From the NCBI RefSeq assembly GCF_021650705.1, contig NZ_CP087138.1, positions 4,952,501 to 5,016,500 of the forward strand: 64,000 bases of DNA, read 5' to 3'. The DNA comes from Pseudomonas sp. KNUC1026 (GTDB taxonomy: Bacteria > Pseudomonadota > Gammaproteobacteria > Pseudomonadales > Pseudomonadaceae). The translations under genes and the position numbers were made by a program. The notes under the pieces were generated by a model, which was not told where the DNA came from, ran no database searches, and saw nothing but the letters and a program-made list of their open reading frames with translations. The first letter of the stretch is position 1, and each line of letters starts with the position of its first letter. Of the stretch, positions 45,235 to 54,452 are shown piece by piece.

Positions 45235-46293
45235 ATGCCCTCCACGCGCCCCTACAAAGTTGCACTCAATGGTTATGGCCGCATTGGCCGCTGCGTATTG
45301 CGCGCGCTTTACGAGCGTGGCGAGCGCGACGGCATCGAGGTGGTCGCGCTCAATGATCTGGCCGACCTGCCAAGCCTCGAATACCTCACCCGCTTCGACT
45401 CCACCCACGGCCGCTTTCCAGGCGAGGTGCGCATCGAAGGGGACCGTTTGAACGTGCACGGCGACAGCCTGCGCGTGCTGCGCAGTGCCGAGCCCGAAGG
45501 CATCGACTGGGCAGCCTTGAATCTCGACCTGGTGCTGGAATGTTCCGGCGCCTGGAACACCCGCGCCGATGGCGAGCGCTTTCTCGCTGCCGGCGCACCG
45601 CGTGTGCTGTTTTCCCAGCCGATGGCCAGCGAGGCGGATGTCGATGCCACCGTGGTGTTCGGCATCAACCAGCACCAGCTCACCGGCGCCGAGCGCCTGG
45701 TGTCGAACGCCTCCTGCACCACCAACTGCGCCGTGCCGCTGCTGCGCCTGCTGGACCGTGCGCTGGGCATCGAGTACGCCTCGATCACCACGATCCACTC
45801 GGCGATGAACGACCAGCCCGTGATCGACGCCTATCACCACGAAGACCTGCGCCGTACGCGTTCGGCCTTCCAGTCGGTGATTCCGGTGTCGACAGGGCTC
45901 GCGCGAGGGATCGAGCGCCTGCTTCCGGAACTTGCCGGCCGAATTCAGGCCAAAGCGGTACGTGTGCCGACGGTCAACGTTTCGTGCCTGGACATCACCC
46001 TGCAGGTGGGCCGCGATACCAGCGCCCACGAGGTGAACCGGTTGCTGCACGAAGCTGCCACGGCAGGCCCCCTCAAGGGCTTGCTGGCTTACACCCAGTT
46101 GCCGCACGCCAGTTGTGATTTCAACCATGACCCGCATTCGGCCATCGTCGATGCCAGCCAGACGCGCGTTTCCGGGCCGCGGCTCGTGAACCTGCTGGCC
46201 TGGTTCGACAACGAATGGGGCTTTGCCAATCGCATGCTCGATGTCGCGGCGCATCTGCTCGGCATCAACCCACCCAACAGCCAAACTGCCTAA
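45235..46293 (+). CDS. epd: Erythrose-4-phosphate dehydrogenase
   Basis: NAD-dependent dehydrogenase of the GapA fold, oxidising D-erythrose 4-phosphate to 4-phosphoerythronate for pyridoxal phosphate synthesis. 352 residues: NGYGRIGRCVLRALYERG, catalytic Cys in SNASCTTNCAVPLL, TTIHSAMNDQPVIDAYH, and the Epd-type CDFNHDPHSAIVDASQT in place of the GAPDH sequence. The order tktA-epd-pgk-fda is the classical one. In Pseudomonas the same protein may also serve as a GAPDH. Confidence 0.9.
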   Translation: MPSTRPYKVALNGYGRIGRCVLRALYERGERDGIEVVALNDLADLPSLEYLTRFDSTHGRFPGEVRIEGDRLNVHGDSLRVLRSAEPEGIDWAALNLDLVLECSGAWNTRADGERFLAAGAPRVLFSQPMASEADVDATVVFGINQHQLTGAERLVSNASCTTNCAVPLLRLLDRALGIEYASITTIHSAMNDQPVIDAYHHEDLRRTRSAFQSVIPVSTGLARGIERLLPELAGRIQAKAVRVPTVNVSCLDITLQVGRDTSAHEVNRLLHEAATAGPLKGLLAYTQLPHASCDFNHDPHSAIVDASQTRVSGPRLVNLLAWFDNEWGFANRMLDVAAHLLGINPPNSQTA

Positions 46294-46303
46294 GGACTGA
46301 CAC

Positions 46304-47467
46304 ATGACTGTGTTGAAAATGACCGACCTGGACCTCGCCGGCAAGCGTGTCCTGATCCGTGAAGACCTCAATGTGCCAGTCAAGGATGGCAAGGTTACCA
46401 GCGATGCCCGCATCGTGGCCTCGCTGCCGACCATCAAGCTTGCGCTGGAGAAGGGTGCAGCGGTGATGGTCTGCTCGCACCTGGGCCGGCCTACCGAAGG
46501 TGAGTTCTCCGAAGAGAACAGCCTCAAGCCCGTCGCCGACTACCTGGCCAAGGCTTTGGGCCGCGATGTGCCGCTGGTCAAGGATTACCTCGGCGGTGCC
46601 GACGTAGCCCCTGGCAGTGTGGTGCTGTTCGAGAACGTACGTTTCAACAAGGGCGAGAAGAAGAACGCCGATGAGCTGGCCAAGCAATACGCCGCCTTGT
46701 GCGACGTATTCGTGATGGACGCCTTCGGCACCGCTCACCGCGCCGAAGGCTCCACCCACGGCGTGGCCAAATTCGCCAAGGTTGCTGCTGCTGGCCCGTT
46801 GCTGGCCGCTGAGCTCGATGCCTTGGGCAAGGCGTTGAAGGCCCCAGCCAAGCCGATGGCTGCCATCGTTGCTGGCTCGAAGGTGTCGACCAAGCTGGAT
46901 GTGCTCAACAGCCTGAGCGGCGTGTGTGATCAGCTGATCGTTGGCGGCGGCATCGCCAACACCTTCCTCGCGGCTGCTGGCAAGCCGGTTGGCAAATCGC
47001 TGTACGAGGCCGACCTGGTTGGCACCGCCAAGGCCATCGCCGCCAAAGTGAGCGTGCCGTTGCCGGTGGACGTGGTCGTGGCCAAGGCTTTCGCCGAGGA
47101 CGCCGAAGCCACCGTCAAAGGTGTCGATGACGTCGCCGACGACGACATGATCCTCGACATCGGCCCGAAGACTGCCGCTCAGTTCGCCGAGCTGCTCAAG
47201 GCGTCGAAAACCATTTTGTGGAACGGCCCGGTGGGCGTGTTCGAATTCGACCAGTTCGGCGAGGGCACCAAGGCGCTGGCGCTGGCTATCGCCGACAGCC
47301 CTGCGTTCTCCATCGCAGGCGGCGGTGACACCCTGGCGGCGATCGACAAATACGGCGTAAGCGACAAGATCTCCTACATCTCCACTGGCGGCGGTGCTTT
47401 CCTCGAGTTCGTCGAAGGCAAGGTGCTGCCGGCGGTCGAAATGCTGGAACAGCGCGCCAAGGGCTGA
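46304..47467 (+). CDS. pgk: Phosphoglycerate kinase
   Basis: 387-residue glycolytic kinase: LAGKRVLIREDLNVPVKDG, MVCSHLGRPTEGEF, VVLFENVRFNKGEKKN, FGTAHRAEGSTHGVA, MAAIVAGSKVSTKLDVL, GGGIANTFLAA and the C-terminal nucleotide-binding NGPVGVFEFDQFGEGT and IAGGGDTLAAI. Starts 10 nt after epd. All conserved blocks present. Confidence 0.97.
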   Translation: MTVLKMTDLDLAGKRVLIREDLNVPVKDGKVTSDARIVASLPTIKLALEKGAAVMVCSHLGRPTEGEFSEENSLKPVADYLAKALGRDVPLVKDYLGGADVAPGSVVLFENVRFNKGEKKNADELAKQYAALCDVFVMDAFGTAHRAEGSTHGVAKFAKVAAAGPLLAAELDALGKALKAPAKPMAAIVAGSKVSTKLDVLNSLSGVCDQLIVGGGIANTFLAAAGKPVGKSLYEADLVGTAKAIAAKVSVPLPVDVVVAKAFAEDAEATVKGVDDVADDDMILDIGPKTAAQFAELLKASKTILWNGPVGVFEFDQFGEGTKALALAIADSPAFSIAGGGDTLAAIDKYGVSDKISYISTGGGAFLEFVEGKVLPAVEMLEQRAKG

Positions 47468-47472
47468 AAGCG

Positions 47473-47700
47473 ATGATCAGGCATGTTGCCTCGATGGCGT
47501 TGGCTGTGATGCTTGCAGCCTGCTCCAATCCCCAGGCTCAAGCGCCCGGTACACCTGAGCAAGGTGTGCCGGCGCAGGGCGGTTGCCGCCAGGCTGGCTG
47601 GCAGGCGGAAACCGCACCGGTTATCAGCAAGCGCCAGGGCCAGGAGGCGCTGGAGCGCTATGACCCCGAAGCACAACCCGCCGGGAGTGGTTGCCCATAG
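47473..47700 (+). CDS. Small lipoprotein, unknown function
   Basis: 75 residues with a lipoprotein signal (MIRHVASMALAVMLAACS; lipobox LAAC) and a short Pro/Gln-rich mature part containing two further Cys. It follows pgk by 5 nt in the pgk-fda interval. I do not recognise a family. Confidence 0.65.
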   Translation: MIRHVASMALAVMLAACSNPQAQAPGTPEQGVPAQGGCRQAGWQAETAPVISKRQGQEALERYDPEAQPAGSGCP

Positions 47701-47766
47701 CAATTTCGGCGGGCGGTTGTGGTCTGCATGGTTAGTGTCACTCACGTTTCGTGAAAGGAGCTCACC

Positions 47767-47973
47767 ATGAAGATTGCAGCAGCGGCCCTGATCGCTTGCC
47801 TGGCTTTACAAGGTTGTTCGGTGTTTGGCGGCGATCGTGCCAAGACCTGTGAGGTGTTCAGCCCCGCATCGGTTGAAACCCCCAGCAATCAGGACAACCA
47901 GCGTGTACAAACCAATGCCACCGGTGATCCGACCGGAGGCGGCAACAAATTGCAAAATTGTGAGTCGCAGTAG
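47767..47973 (+). CDS. Small lipoprotein, unknown function
   Basis: 68 residues: MKIAAAALIACLALQGCS with lipobox LQGC, then a polar tail with two Cys (KTCEVF near 29 and QNCESQ at the end) that could form a disulphide. A GAAAGGAG ribosome-binding site precedes the ATG. Family not recognised. Confidence 0.68.
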   Translation: MKIAAAALIACLALQGCSVFGGDRAKTCEVFSPASVETPSNQDNQRVQTNATGDPTGGGNKLQNCESQ

Positions 47974-48030
47974 CTTGTGCCTGGCCGGGGTGTTTGCCGG
48001 CCACGCTGGGTTGCTCGGCCTGGAGTGGTA

Positions 48031-48363
48031 ATGAGAAGGGCAGCAGGCCTTGTGTGTTGCGCGGTGCTGGGCGGTTGCGCCTGGTTCCAGCCAACGCCGC
48101 AAAAGGCAGACGATAACTGGGCACACTGGATGTGCGACAGCCAGGCAGGCGTGCAGTGGCGTTACGTGCCGGCGCACAAGGATGTGGTCGAGGTGCGCCT
48201 GGACGGCAGCGAGCAGCTGTACACGCTGCAGGCAGAGCCGGGTGCTGCACAGGGCACCCTGTTCAGCGACGGCGTGCTGGCCTTCGACAATCAAGGTAAT
48301 GAAGGGCTGGTCTACTGGGTTGCGACCAATGACCTGATAGGGCGTGGCTGCAAGGCCAGATAG
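48031..48363 (+). CDS. MliC-like lipoprotein (possible lysozyme inhibitor)
   Basis: 110 residues: lipoprotein signal MRRAAGLVCCAVLGGCAW, then a compact domain with MCDSQAGVQWRYVPAHKDVVEV, LDGSEQLYTLQ, LFSDGVLAFDNQG and a final RGCKAR. The Cys at both ends and the YTL/G-x-L-F pattern resemble the MliC/PliC C-type lysozyme inhibitors, but resemblance is modest. The start is the ATG at 48031, just after the TAA of the preceding spacer; open frame upstream is not signal-like. Confidence 0.65.
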   Translation: MRRAAGLVCCAVLGGCAWFQPTPQKADDNWAHWMCDSQAGVQWRYVPAHKDVVEVRLDGSEQLYTLQAEPGAAQGTLFSDGVLAFDNQGNEGLVYWVATNDLIGRGCKAR

Positions 48364-48467
48364 CGGCACGTGTGATCGCGGGCTGCAAGAATTTGAAACG
48401 CATGAACGGCAGGTCGCTCAGCGACCCTGCACGGCATAAATACCCTGGAGCGGGAGAGAAATAAACC

Positions 48468-49532
48468 ATGGCACTGATTAGCATGCGCCAGATGCTGGAC
48501 CACGCCGCCGAATTCGGCTACGGCGTGCCAGCTTTCAACGTGAACAACCTTGAACAGATGCGCGCGATCATGGAAGCCGCCGACAAAACGGACTCGCCGG
48601 TGATCGTTCAGGCTTCGGCCGGTGCCCGCAAGTACGCCGGTGCCCCGTTCCTGCGCCACCTGATCCTGGCGGCGATCGAGGAGTTCCCGCACATCCCGGT
48701 GGTCATGCACCAGGACCACGGCACCACCCCGGACATCTGCCAGCGTTCCATCCAACTGGGCTTCAGCTCGGTAATGATGGACGGCTCGCTCAAGGCAGAC
48801 GGCAAGACCCCGTCCGACTACGACTACAACGTGCGTGTCACCCAGCAGACGGTAGCCTTTGCCCACGCCTGCGGCGTATCGGTGGAAGGTGAGCTGGGTT
48901 GCCTGGGTTCGCTGGAAACCGGCCAGGCCGGCGAAGAAGACGGCGTAGGCGCAGAGGGCGTGCTGGACCACAGCCAACTGCTGACCGACCCGGAAGAAGC
49001 TGCCGACTTCGTCAAGAAGACTCAGGTGGATGCCCTGGCCATCGCCATTGGCACCAGCCATGGCGCCTACAAGTTCACCAAGCCGCCAACCGGCGACGTG
49101 CTGTCGATCCAGCGCATCAAGGAAATCCATGCGCGCATTCCGAACACTCACCTGGTGATGCACGGCTCTTCGTCGGTGCCGCAAGAGTGGCTGGCGATCA
49201 TCAACGAGTTCGGTGGCGACATCAAGGAAACCTACGGTGTGCCGGTCGAGGAAATCGTCGAAGGCATCAAGTATGGCGTTCGCAAGGTCAATATCGATAC
49301 CGACCTGCGCCTGGCCTCTACCGGTGCCATTCGCCAGTTCATGGCCAAGCACCCGAGTGAGTTCGACCCGCGCAAGTACCTGGCCAAGACCGTCGATGCC
49401 ATGCGTGACGTGTGCATCGCTCGTTATGAAGCCTTTGGTACCGCTGGCAACGCTTCGAAGATCAAACCGATCTCCCTGGACGCCATGTTCGCCCGCTACG
49501 CCAGTGGCGAGCTGGATGCCAAGGTGAACTGA
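48468..49532 (+). CDS. fda: Fructose-bisphosphate aldolase, class II
   Basis: Zinc-dependent aldolase splitting fructose 1,6-bisphosphate, 354 residues of the Calvin/Pseudomonas type. MALISMRQMLDHAAEFGYGVPAFNVNN, metal ligands in VVMHQDHGTTPD, FSSVMMDGSLK, EGELGCLG, LVMHGSSSVP and the phosphate-binding RKVNIDTDLRLA. Ribosome-binding site GGGAGAG upstream. Terminates at 49564-49590. Confidence 0.96.
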   Translation: MALISMRQMLDHAAEFGYGVPAFNVNNLEQMRAIMEAADKTDSPVIVQASAGARKYAGAPFLRHLILAAIEEFPHIPVVMHQDHGTTPDICQRSIQLGFSSVMMDGSLKADGKTPSDYDYNVRVTQQTVAFAHACGVSVEGELGCLGSLETGQAGEEDGVGAEGVLDHSQLLTDPEEAADFVKKTQVDALAIAIGTSHGAYKFTKPPTGDVLSIQRIKEIHARIPNTHLVMHGSSSVPQEWLAIINEFGGDIKETYGVPVEEIVEGIKYGVRKVNIDTDLRLASTGAIRQFMAKHPSEFDPRKYLAKTVDAMRDVCIARYEAFGTAGNASKIKPISLDAMFARYASGELDAKVN

Positions 49533-49563
49533 TCGTTCGGTCAGCTTCCACGCTTCAAGGATT

Positions 49564-49590
49564 AAGCCCGGCTTGTGCCGGGCTTTTTCG
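49564..49590. terminator. Terminator between fda and the PL7 gene
   Basis: AAGCCCGGC-ttgt-GCCGGGCTTTTT stem with T5, between converging genes. Confidence 0.92.
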
Positions 49591-49606
49591 TTTCTGACTG
49601 TACTGC

Positions 49607-50314
49607 TCAGCGAGCCGCAACGTTTTGAGCATCGGCCTTGGCTGCGTGTGTAGCGGCCAGTTTATAGAAGGTTACCTGGCCGCCTTCAGTGGCGTAGCCG
49701 GTGTTGTCCTGGGTGTAGACGCCAGCCTTGAAGTACAGGTCTTTTGTTTTCCAGGCAGCGCCCAAGGTGGTGCTCCACTGGTAGTCGGCGGCGTTCACGA
49801 CCAGGCTGCCGGCAGGGGTCAGGTGGATGGTGTAGGTGAAGCGGCTGTTGAGCGGCACATTCTGAGCGATGGTGATCACCGTCGGCTCGTCCTGATCGGG
49901 CGTTGGGCGCAGCTTGGCCACGATGTTGCCCAGTTTGGTCTTGTCCTTGTACTGGTATTCCACTTTCAGCAGTGGCTCGTTGCTGCCGAACTGGTGGATC
50001 TGGCCAATCACTACCTTGCCGCTGGACGGTACTTTGTTCACAGCCAGGGCGGCGCGCAGGAAGTTATCGGCATCGGCGTACTTCCAGTTACGCAACGAAC
50101 CATTGGCATAGGTTTCGCGCAGCTCGCTACGCGGGTACTTCGCGCTCTTGGTAACCGAGCCGGTAACCGGTGCCCAGAAGAACAGAGTATTGGAGTCAGC
50201 ATGGAAGTACTGATCCTTGTAACCGGCAGACAGTGCAGGGGTGTCGATGGTGGTAGCTGGGCTGCCAACGGGGATGCTCAGGTTCCAGGTAGAGAGGTCG
50301 ATCACGATGTTCAC
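49607..50314 (-). CDS. Polysaccharide lyase family 7 (alginate lyase-like)
   Basis: 235-residue jelly-roll enzyme resembling PL7 alginate lyases. The three catalytic-cleft motifs are visible: RSELRE (about residue 62), QIH (about 104) and YFKAGVYTQ (about 199). PL7 enzymes depolymerise alginate by beta-elimination. The N-terminus (MNIVIDLSTWNLSIPVG) begins directly with the domain and shows no signal peptide, odd for a secreted lyase. It converges with fda and has its own upstream region of about 300 bp. Confidence 0.88.
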   Translation of the reverse strand: MNIVIDLSTWNLSIPVGSPATTIDTPALSAGYKDQYFHADSNTLFFWAPVTGSVTKSAKYPRSELRETYANGSLRNWKYADADNFLRAALAVNKVPSSGKVVIGQIHQFGSNEPLLKVEYQYKDKTKLGNIVAKLRPTPDQDEPTVITIAQNVPLNSRFTYTIHLTPAGSLVVNAADYQWSTTLGAAWKTKDLYFKAGVYTQDNTGYATEGGQVTFYKLAATHAAKADAQNVAAR

Positions 50315-50610
50315 CTTCGTAAAACAAGCGTTAAGGGTCGTTAAACTCCGCGCTACCTGCGATTTAGAAGGGCTGCCATGCCCTGTGGTGCGGAAGATAC
50401 TTCTTTTATCGGCCGCGTCCAGAATTTGGCGTCATCCGTTTGTCGGCTTCTCGTAAGCATTTGATTGCTGAAGTTTCAGCAACGCGACCGTTAGTCGGCA
50501 GCAAGGGGGGAGGTGAAAATTTTTTCTCGGCAAGGGGGCATCTGCCGGGCTAGGCTGTTTGAGTAGTTGTTCAGTTGTGGCAACGAGCCATTATTACGTT
50601 GAGTAGCAGC
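50315..50610. other. Intergenic region between the PL7 lyase and the GGDEF-EAL gene
   Basis: About 296 bp serving two divergent genes. No repeat or recognised operator. A purine-rich stretch (AGCAAGGGGGGAGG near 50502) and AT-rich TTTTTTC near 50520 are the only notable compositional features. Confidence 0.4.
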
Positions 50611-52746
50611 ATGGAATGCGCGCAGTCGAAACCCGCCGATGATCGTTCGGTGTTGTTGGTCGTAGATGACTACCCAGAAAACCTGATCAGCATGCGCGCA
50701 TTGCTTGAGCGCCAGGATTGGGACGTGGTAACTGCCGCTTCCGGGGTCGAAGCGTTGGGGATGCTGTTGCAGCACGAGGTCGATCTTGTGCTGCTGGACG
50801 TCCAGATGCCGGGCATGGACGGTTTCGAAGTTGCGCGGTTGATGCGCGGCAGCCAGCGCACTCGCCTCACCCCGATCATTTTCCTGACTGCCAACGAGCA
50901 ATCCGAGGCTGCAGTGCTCAAGGGTTATGCCAACGGCGCAGTGGATTACCTGTTCAAGCCGTTCGACCCCGAGATTCTCAAACCCAAGGTGCACGCCCTG
51001 CTCGAACAGCAGCGCCATCGCAAGGAGCTGCAGCGCTTGAGCAAAGACCTGGAGTCGGCGCGCGCCTTCAACGCCTCCGTGCTGGAGCATGCGGCGGAGG
51101 GTATTCTGGTCATCGATGAGGTGGGCAACATCCGCTTCGCCAACCCGGCCATCTCACGGCTCTTGGGGGCGACCATCGATGAGCTGGAGAGCGCCCGCCT
51201 GCTGGACTTCATCGAAAAGCCCGCTGTGGCCAGCTGGCATGAATCCGATTTTTTTCGCGCCTATACGCTGCAGGACATCCACCGCCTGCATGACGCAGTC
51301 ATGCGCACCTACAGCGGCCAGTCGCTGCCCGTTTCGCTCTCGTGTGCGCCGCTTGCCGGTGACAAGGCAATGGTGGTGACGGTGCAGGACATGTCGGTGG
51401 TGCGCAGCCTTCATCAGCAGCTGGAGTACCAGGCGGTGACCGATCCATTGACCGGTTTGCTCAACCGTCGCGGCTTCCACCAGACGGTCGAAGGTGCGTT
51501 GCTGCGCAACGAGCGGCCGGACAAGACGCAAGCCTTGCTGTACATGGACATGGACGGCTTCAAGCGCATCAACGACTTTCACGGCCATGACGCCGGTGAT
51601 CGGGTGCTGCGCTGGGTGGCCATGCAGCTGAAGGAATGCCTGCGCCCCTACGACATTGTCGGGCGTATGGGCGGCGACGAATTCACCGCCTTGCTCGATA
51701 CCCTCGACTACCCGGAGCAGGCAGCCAAGGTTGCTGAGAAAATCCTTGAACGCATTCGTATCTGCGAGGAAATCGACGGCATCGAGGTTTCTCTCGGGGT
51801 CAGCATCGGTATCGCGACCTACCCGGAGTGCGGCTCTACACTCGAGCACTTGCTACGCGCGGCTGACATCGCGATGTACGCTGCCAAACAGGCGGGCAAG
51901 CAGCAATATCGCTATTACGACCAGGACCTGAACGTGCGGGCGCGCTCACGCTTGATGTTGGAAGAAAGCGTGGCGGAGGCCATCGAGCAGCGGCATTTCA
52001 GCCTGTGCTTTCAGCCGCAGGTCGCGCTCGCAAGTGGCAAGGTGAGGGGGTTCGAGGTGTTGTTGCGCTGGAATCATCCCAGTGTGGGTGATGTGCCACC
52101 CGGCTTGTTCATTCCCTTGCTGGAGGAGGCGCGGCTGATCAGCCGCCTGGCTACCTGGATCTATCAGGAAAGCGCAGCTACGCGCCGTGCGCTGGGCGAC
52201 AGCTTCGGCAGCCAGGCCGTCATCAGTGTCAGCCTGAGCAACGCCCAATTCAGCATGCCTAATCTGGTCGCCGAGCTGCAGCGGGCCATTGCCATGAACG
52301 GTCTGTTGCCCAGGCAGGTCGAGATCGAACTGACCGAGCCATCGCTGCTGCACAACCTCCACGAGGCGCGCCAGCAGTTGCTGATGCTGCGTGGCCTGGG
52401 GGTGCGAGTGGCGCTGGATGATTTCGGTGCCGAGCACTGCTCGCTTGCGCTGCTGCGTGACCTGCCCATCGACACCCTCAAGCTCGACCGCCAGTTGATC
52501 GCTCGGCTGCCCGATAGCCACCGCGACGCGGCGCTGGTGCGCAGCCTTATCGATCTGTGCAGGGATTTTTCGGTGGTTGTGGTCGCCGAAGGGGTAGAAA
52601 CCCAGGCGCAGTATCAGTGGCTGCTGGACAATGGCTGCGAGTTTGGCCAGGGCTTTCTGGTAGCTGGGCCGGTGCCGGCCAGCGAAGTCGCCAGCTTCCC
52701 GTCGCGGCTTGACTGGCAACTCGCCGCCAGCGGTGAGCAAGGTTAG
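50611..52746 (+). CDS. Receiver-PAS-GGDEF-EAL c-di-GMP signalling protein
   Basis: 711-residue cytosolic signalling protein. Receiver domain (about 12-130; VVDDYPEN, acceptor Asp63 in VLLDVQMPGMDG), coiled coil (about 130-155), PAS (about 155-265), GGDEF (about 290-440) with intact GGDEF from residue 354 and an RPYD inhibitory I-site five residues before it, and EAL (about 450-700). In the EAL domain the catalytic Glu482 (EVLLRW), ELTEP, DDFG, AEGVET and the final Gln are kept, but the metal-ligand Asn of the usual VNLS reads Ser (SVSLS, about 541). It may therefore be mainly a cyclase or a weak phosphodiesterase. The start is the ATG at 50611. Confidence 0.9.
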   Translation: MECAQSKPADDRSVLLVVDDYPENLISMRALLERQDWDVVTAASGVEALGMLLQHEVDLVLLDVQMPGMDGFEVARLMRGSQRTRLTPIIFLTANEQSEAAVLKGYANGAVDYLFKPFDPEILKPKVHALLEQQRHRKELQRLSKDLESARAFNASVLEHAAEGILVIDEVGNIRFANPAISRLLGATIDELESARLLDFIEKPAVASWHESDFFRAYTLQDIHRLHDAVMRTYSGQSLPVSLSCAPLAGDKAMVVTVQDMSVVRSLHQQLEYQAVTDPLTGLLNRRGFHQTVEGALLRNERPDKTQALLYMDMDGFKRINDFHGHDAGDRVLRWVAMQLKECLRPYDIVGRMGGDEFTALLDTLDYPEQAAKVAEKILERIRICEEIDGIEVSLGVSIGIATYPECGSTLEHLLRAADIAMYAAKQAGKQQYRYYDQDLNVRARSRLMLEESVAEAIEQRHFSLCFQPQVALASGKVRGFEVLLRWNHPSVGDVPPGLFIPLLEEARLISRLATWIYQESAATRRALGDSFGSQAVISVSLSNAQFSMPNLVAELQRAIAMNGLLPRQVEIELTEPSLLHNLHEARQQLLMLRGLGVRVALDDFGAEHCSLALLRDLPIDTLKLDRQLIARLPDSHRDAALVRSLIDLCRDFSVVVVAEGVETQAQYQWLLDNGCEFGQGFLVAGPVPASEVASFPSRLDWQLAASGEQG

Positions 52747-52776
52747 ACTGGCGGCTCACTGTCGCATGTGGTCACC

Positions 52777-53271
52777 ATGCTTACGCTTCGATACCTCCAA
52801 GGCTACCCCGCGGACCTGCTTGCCCAGGTGCGCAAACTGATCGAACAAGGCCGGCTTGAGAGCTACCTCTACGAGCGCTATAGCGGCCAGCATGGCGTGC
52901 AGAACGACAAAGCCCTCTACGGCTACGTCAGCGAGCTGCGCCAGCAGTATCTGCGTTCGGCGCCGTCGATCGACAAGGTGCTGTTCGATAACCGCCTCGA
53001 CCTCACGCATCGCGCGCTGGGCCTGCACACAGCGGTGTCGCGCGTGCAGGGCGGCAAGCTCAAGGCCAAAAAGGAAATTCGCATCGCAGCGTTGTTTCGC
53101 CAGGCGCCGCCTGAATTTCTGCGCATGATCGTGGTGCACGAGCTGGCCCACCTGCGCGAGGCCGATCACAACAAAGCTTTCTATCAACTGTGCGAACACA
53201 TGCAGCCGGGCTACCAGCAGGTCGAATTCGACCTGCGGCTTTACCTCACGGCTCGCGACCTTCGGCCCTGA
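52777..53271 (+). CDS. YgjP-like (DUF45/M48-type) metallopeptidase
   Basis: 164-residue protein with the zinc motif HELAH in RMIVVHELAHLREADHNKAFY (about residues 125-145), preceded by a small N-terminal domain rich in conserved Tyr/Arg (LRYLQGYPADLL, YLYERYSGQHGVQND). DUF45 proteins resemble YgjP/SprT-like metallopeptidases. The start is the ATG at 52777; a GTG at 52768 is an alternative. It lies 30 nt after the GGDEF-EAL gene, so may be co-transcribed. Confidence 0.85.
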   Translation: MLTLRYLQGYPADLLAQVRKLIEQGRLESYLYERYSGQHGVQNDKALYGYVSELRQQYLRSAPSIDKVLFDNRLDLTHRALGLHTAVSRVQGGKLKAKKEIRIAALFRQAPPEFLRMIVVHELAHLREADHNKAFYQLCEHMQPGYQQVEFDLRLYLTARDLRP

Positions 53272-53294
53272 GCCGCCTGACACGGAACTGCCCC

Positions 53295-53609
53295 ATGGAC
53301 GTCAGCAAGACCCGCACCAGCTTTTATCGCCGCCTTTACCTGGCCTGGCTGATCGATTCAGGCCAGGCAACCACCGTTCCGGCAATCACCGAATTGACCG
53401 GCATGCCACGGCGTACCGCGCAGGACACGCTCGCCGCGCTCGGCGAGCTGGACATCGACTGTGTGTTTCAGCAGGAGGCCGGTAGCCGCCACCAGATCGG
53501 CCACTACCGTATCCAGGATTGGGGTGCGGTCAATGCGGCATGGGTAGAGGCGAACCTCGAACGGATCTGCAAGGTGTTGGGTTACCCGGTGTCGCTGTCG
53601 GAACAGTAA
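53295..53609 (+). CDS. Winged-helix domain protein, unknown role
   Basis: 104-residue protein: MDVSKTRTSFYRRLYLAWLI, a helix-turn-helix region (TTVPAITELTGMPRRTAQDTLAALGELDI) and a short wing (YRIQDWGAVNAAWVEANL). Looks like a small DNA-binding or helix-turn-helix scaffold protein. Starts 24 nt after the metallopeptidase stop. No recognisable target site nearby. Confidence 0.75.
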   Translation: MDVSKTRTSFYRRLYLAWLIDSGQATTVPAITELTGMPRRTAQDTLAALGELDIDCVFQQEAGSRHQIGHYRIQDWGAVNAAWVEANLERICKVLGYPVSLSEQ

Positions 53610-53706
53610 TCATTCATTCGCGACAGGCTGCCACCGGGGCATTATCCCTCGGGTTGTTTTGTGGCATCGTGTTTCGATATGTGATGTCCCAGGACGGGAG
53701 TGAAGC

Positions 53707-54447
53707 ATGCGGCGATTGCTGATGGGCTGTTGTTTGCTCACGGGGCTGTGGTTATCACTGCCGGCCAGCGCAGCGACCTTGCGTTTGGTCGCCGACCCTT
53801 GGCCGCCCTTCACCGACGAGAGCATGCCGAACAAAGGCATTGCCACCGAAATCGTTACCCGTGCGTTGGCCCGCGCCGGCTATACCACCCAATACGAACA
53901 AGTGCCTTGGGCCAGAGCCCTGCTGGGGATAGAGGCCGGCCGCTATGACGTACTGGTCAATGCCTGGTTCAACGAGGCCAGGCTTCATGCCGGATTGTTC
54001 TCCGCCCCCTACCTGCACAATCGCATCTGTTTGCTGCAGAACAGCCGGATCAAGCAAACCTACGACGGCAGCCTTGCCAGCCTTCGGCCCTTTTCAATTG
54101 CGGTCGTAAGGGATTACGCCTATTCACCGCAGTTCGACGCTGATACGAGCTTGCACAAGGTACTGGTGCAGAATTTCTCCCAGGCCTTGCGGATGCTTGC
54201 AGCGGACCGGGTAGACATGGCGCTGGAAGATGAATATGTCGCGCGTTATTACCTGCAGCGTGAGCCGGAGGCAGTGCGTGAATCGGTGAAGTTCGTAGGG
54301 CCACCGTTGTCGGAAAACAGTCTTCACATTCTGGTCAGCCGCAAAACGCCGGATTACGAGCGTATCGTTGCGGACTTCGATAAGGCCATCGACTCAATGC
54401 GGGCGGATGGGACGCTGGAGCAGTTGATGGGTGCCCAGGCGCATTGA
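53707..54447 (+). CDS. Solitary extracellular solute-binding protein, family 3
   Basis: 246-residue periplasmic protein: signal MRRLLMGCCLLTGLWLSLPASA, then ATLRLVADPWPPFTDESMPNKGIATEIVTRAL, the SBP_bac_3 pattern. Further PBP blocks: YDVLVNAWFNEARL and VDMALEDEYVARYY. No transporter genes adjacent. Similar in plan to the protein at 23829-24596. It converges with yccS over a REP cluster. Confidence 0.82.
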   Translation: MRRLLMGCCLLTGLWLSLPASAATLRLVADPWPPFTDESMPNKGIATEIVTRALARAGYTTQYEQVPWARALLGIEAGRYDVLVNAWFNEARLHAGLFSAPYLHNRICLLQNSRIKQTYDGSLASLRPFSIAVVRDYAYSPQFDADTSLHKVLVQNFSQALRMLAADRVDMALEDEYVARYYLQREPEAVRESVKFVGPPLSENSLHILVSRKTPDYERIVADFDKAIDSMRADGTLEQLMGAQAH

Positions 54448-54452
54448 AGCAG

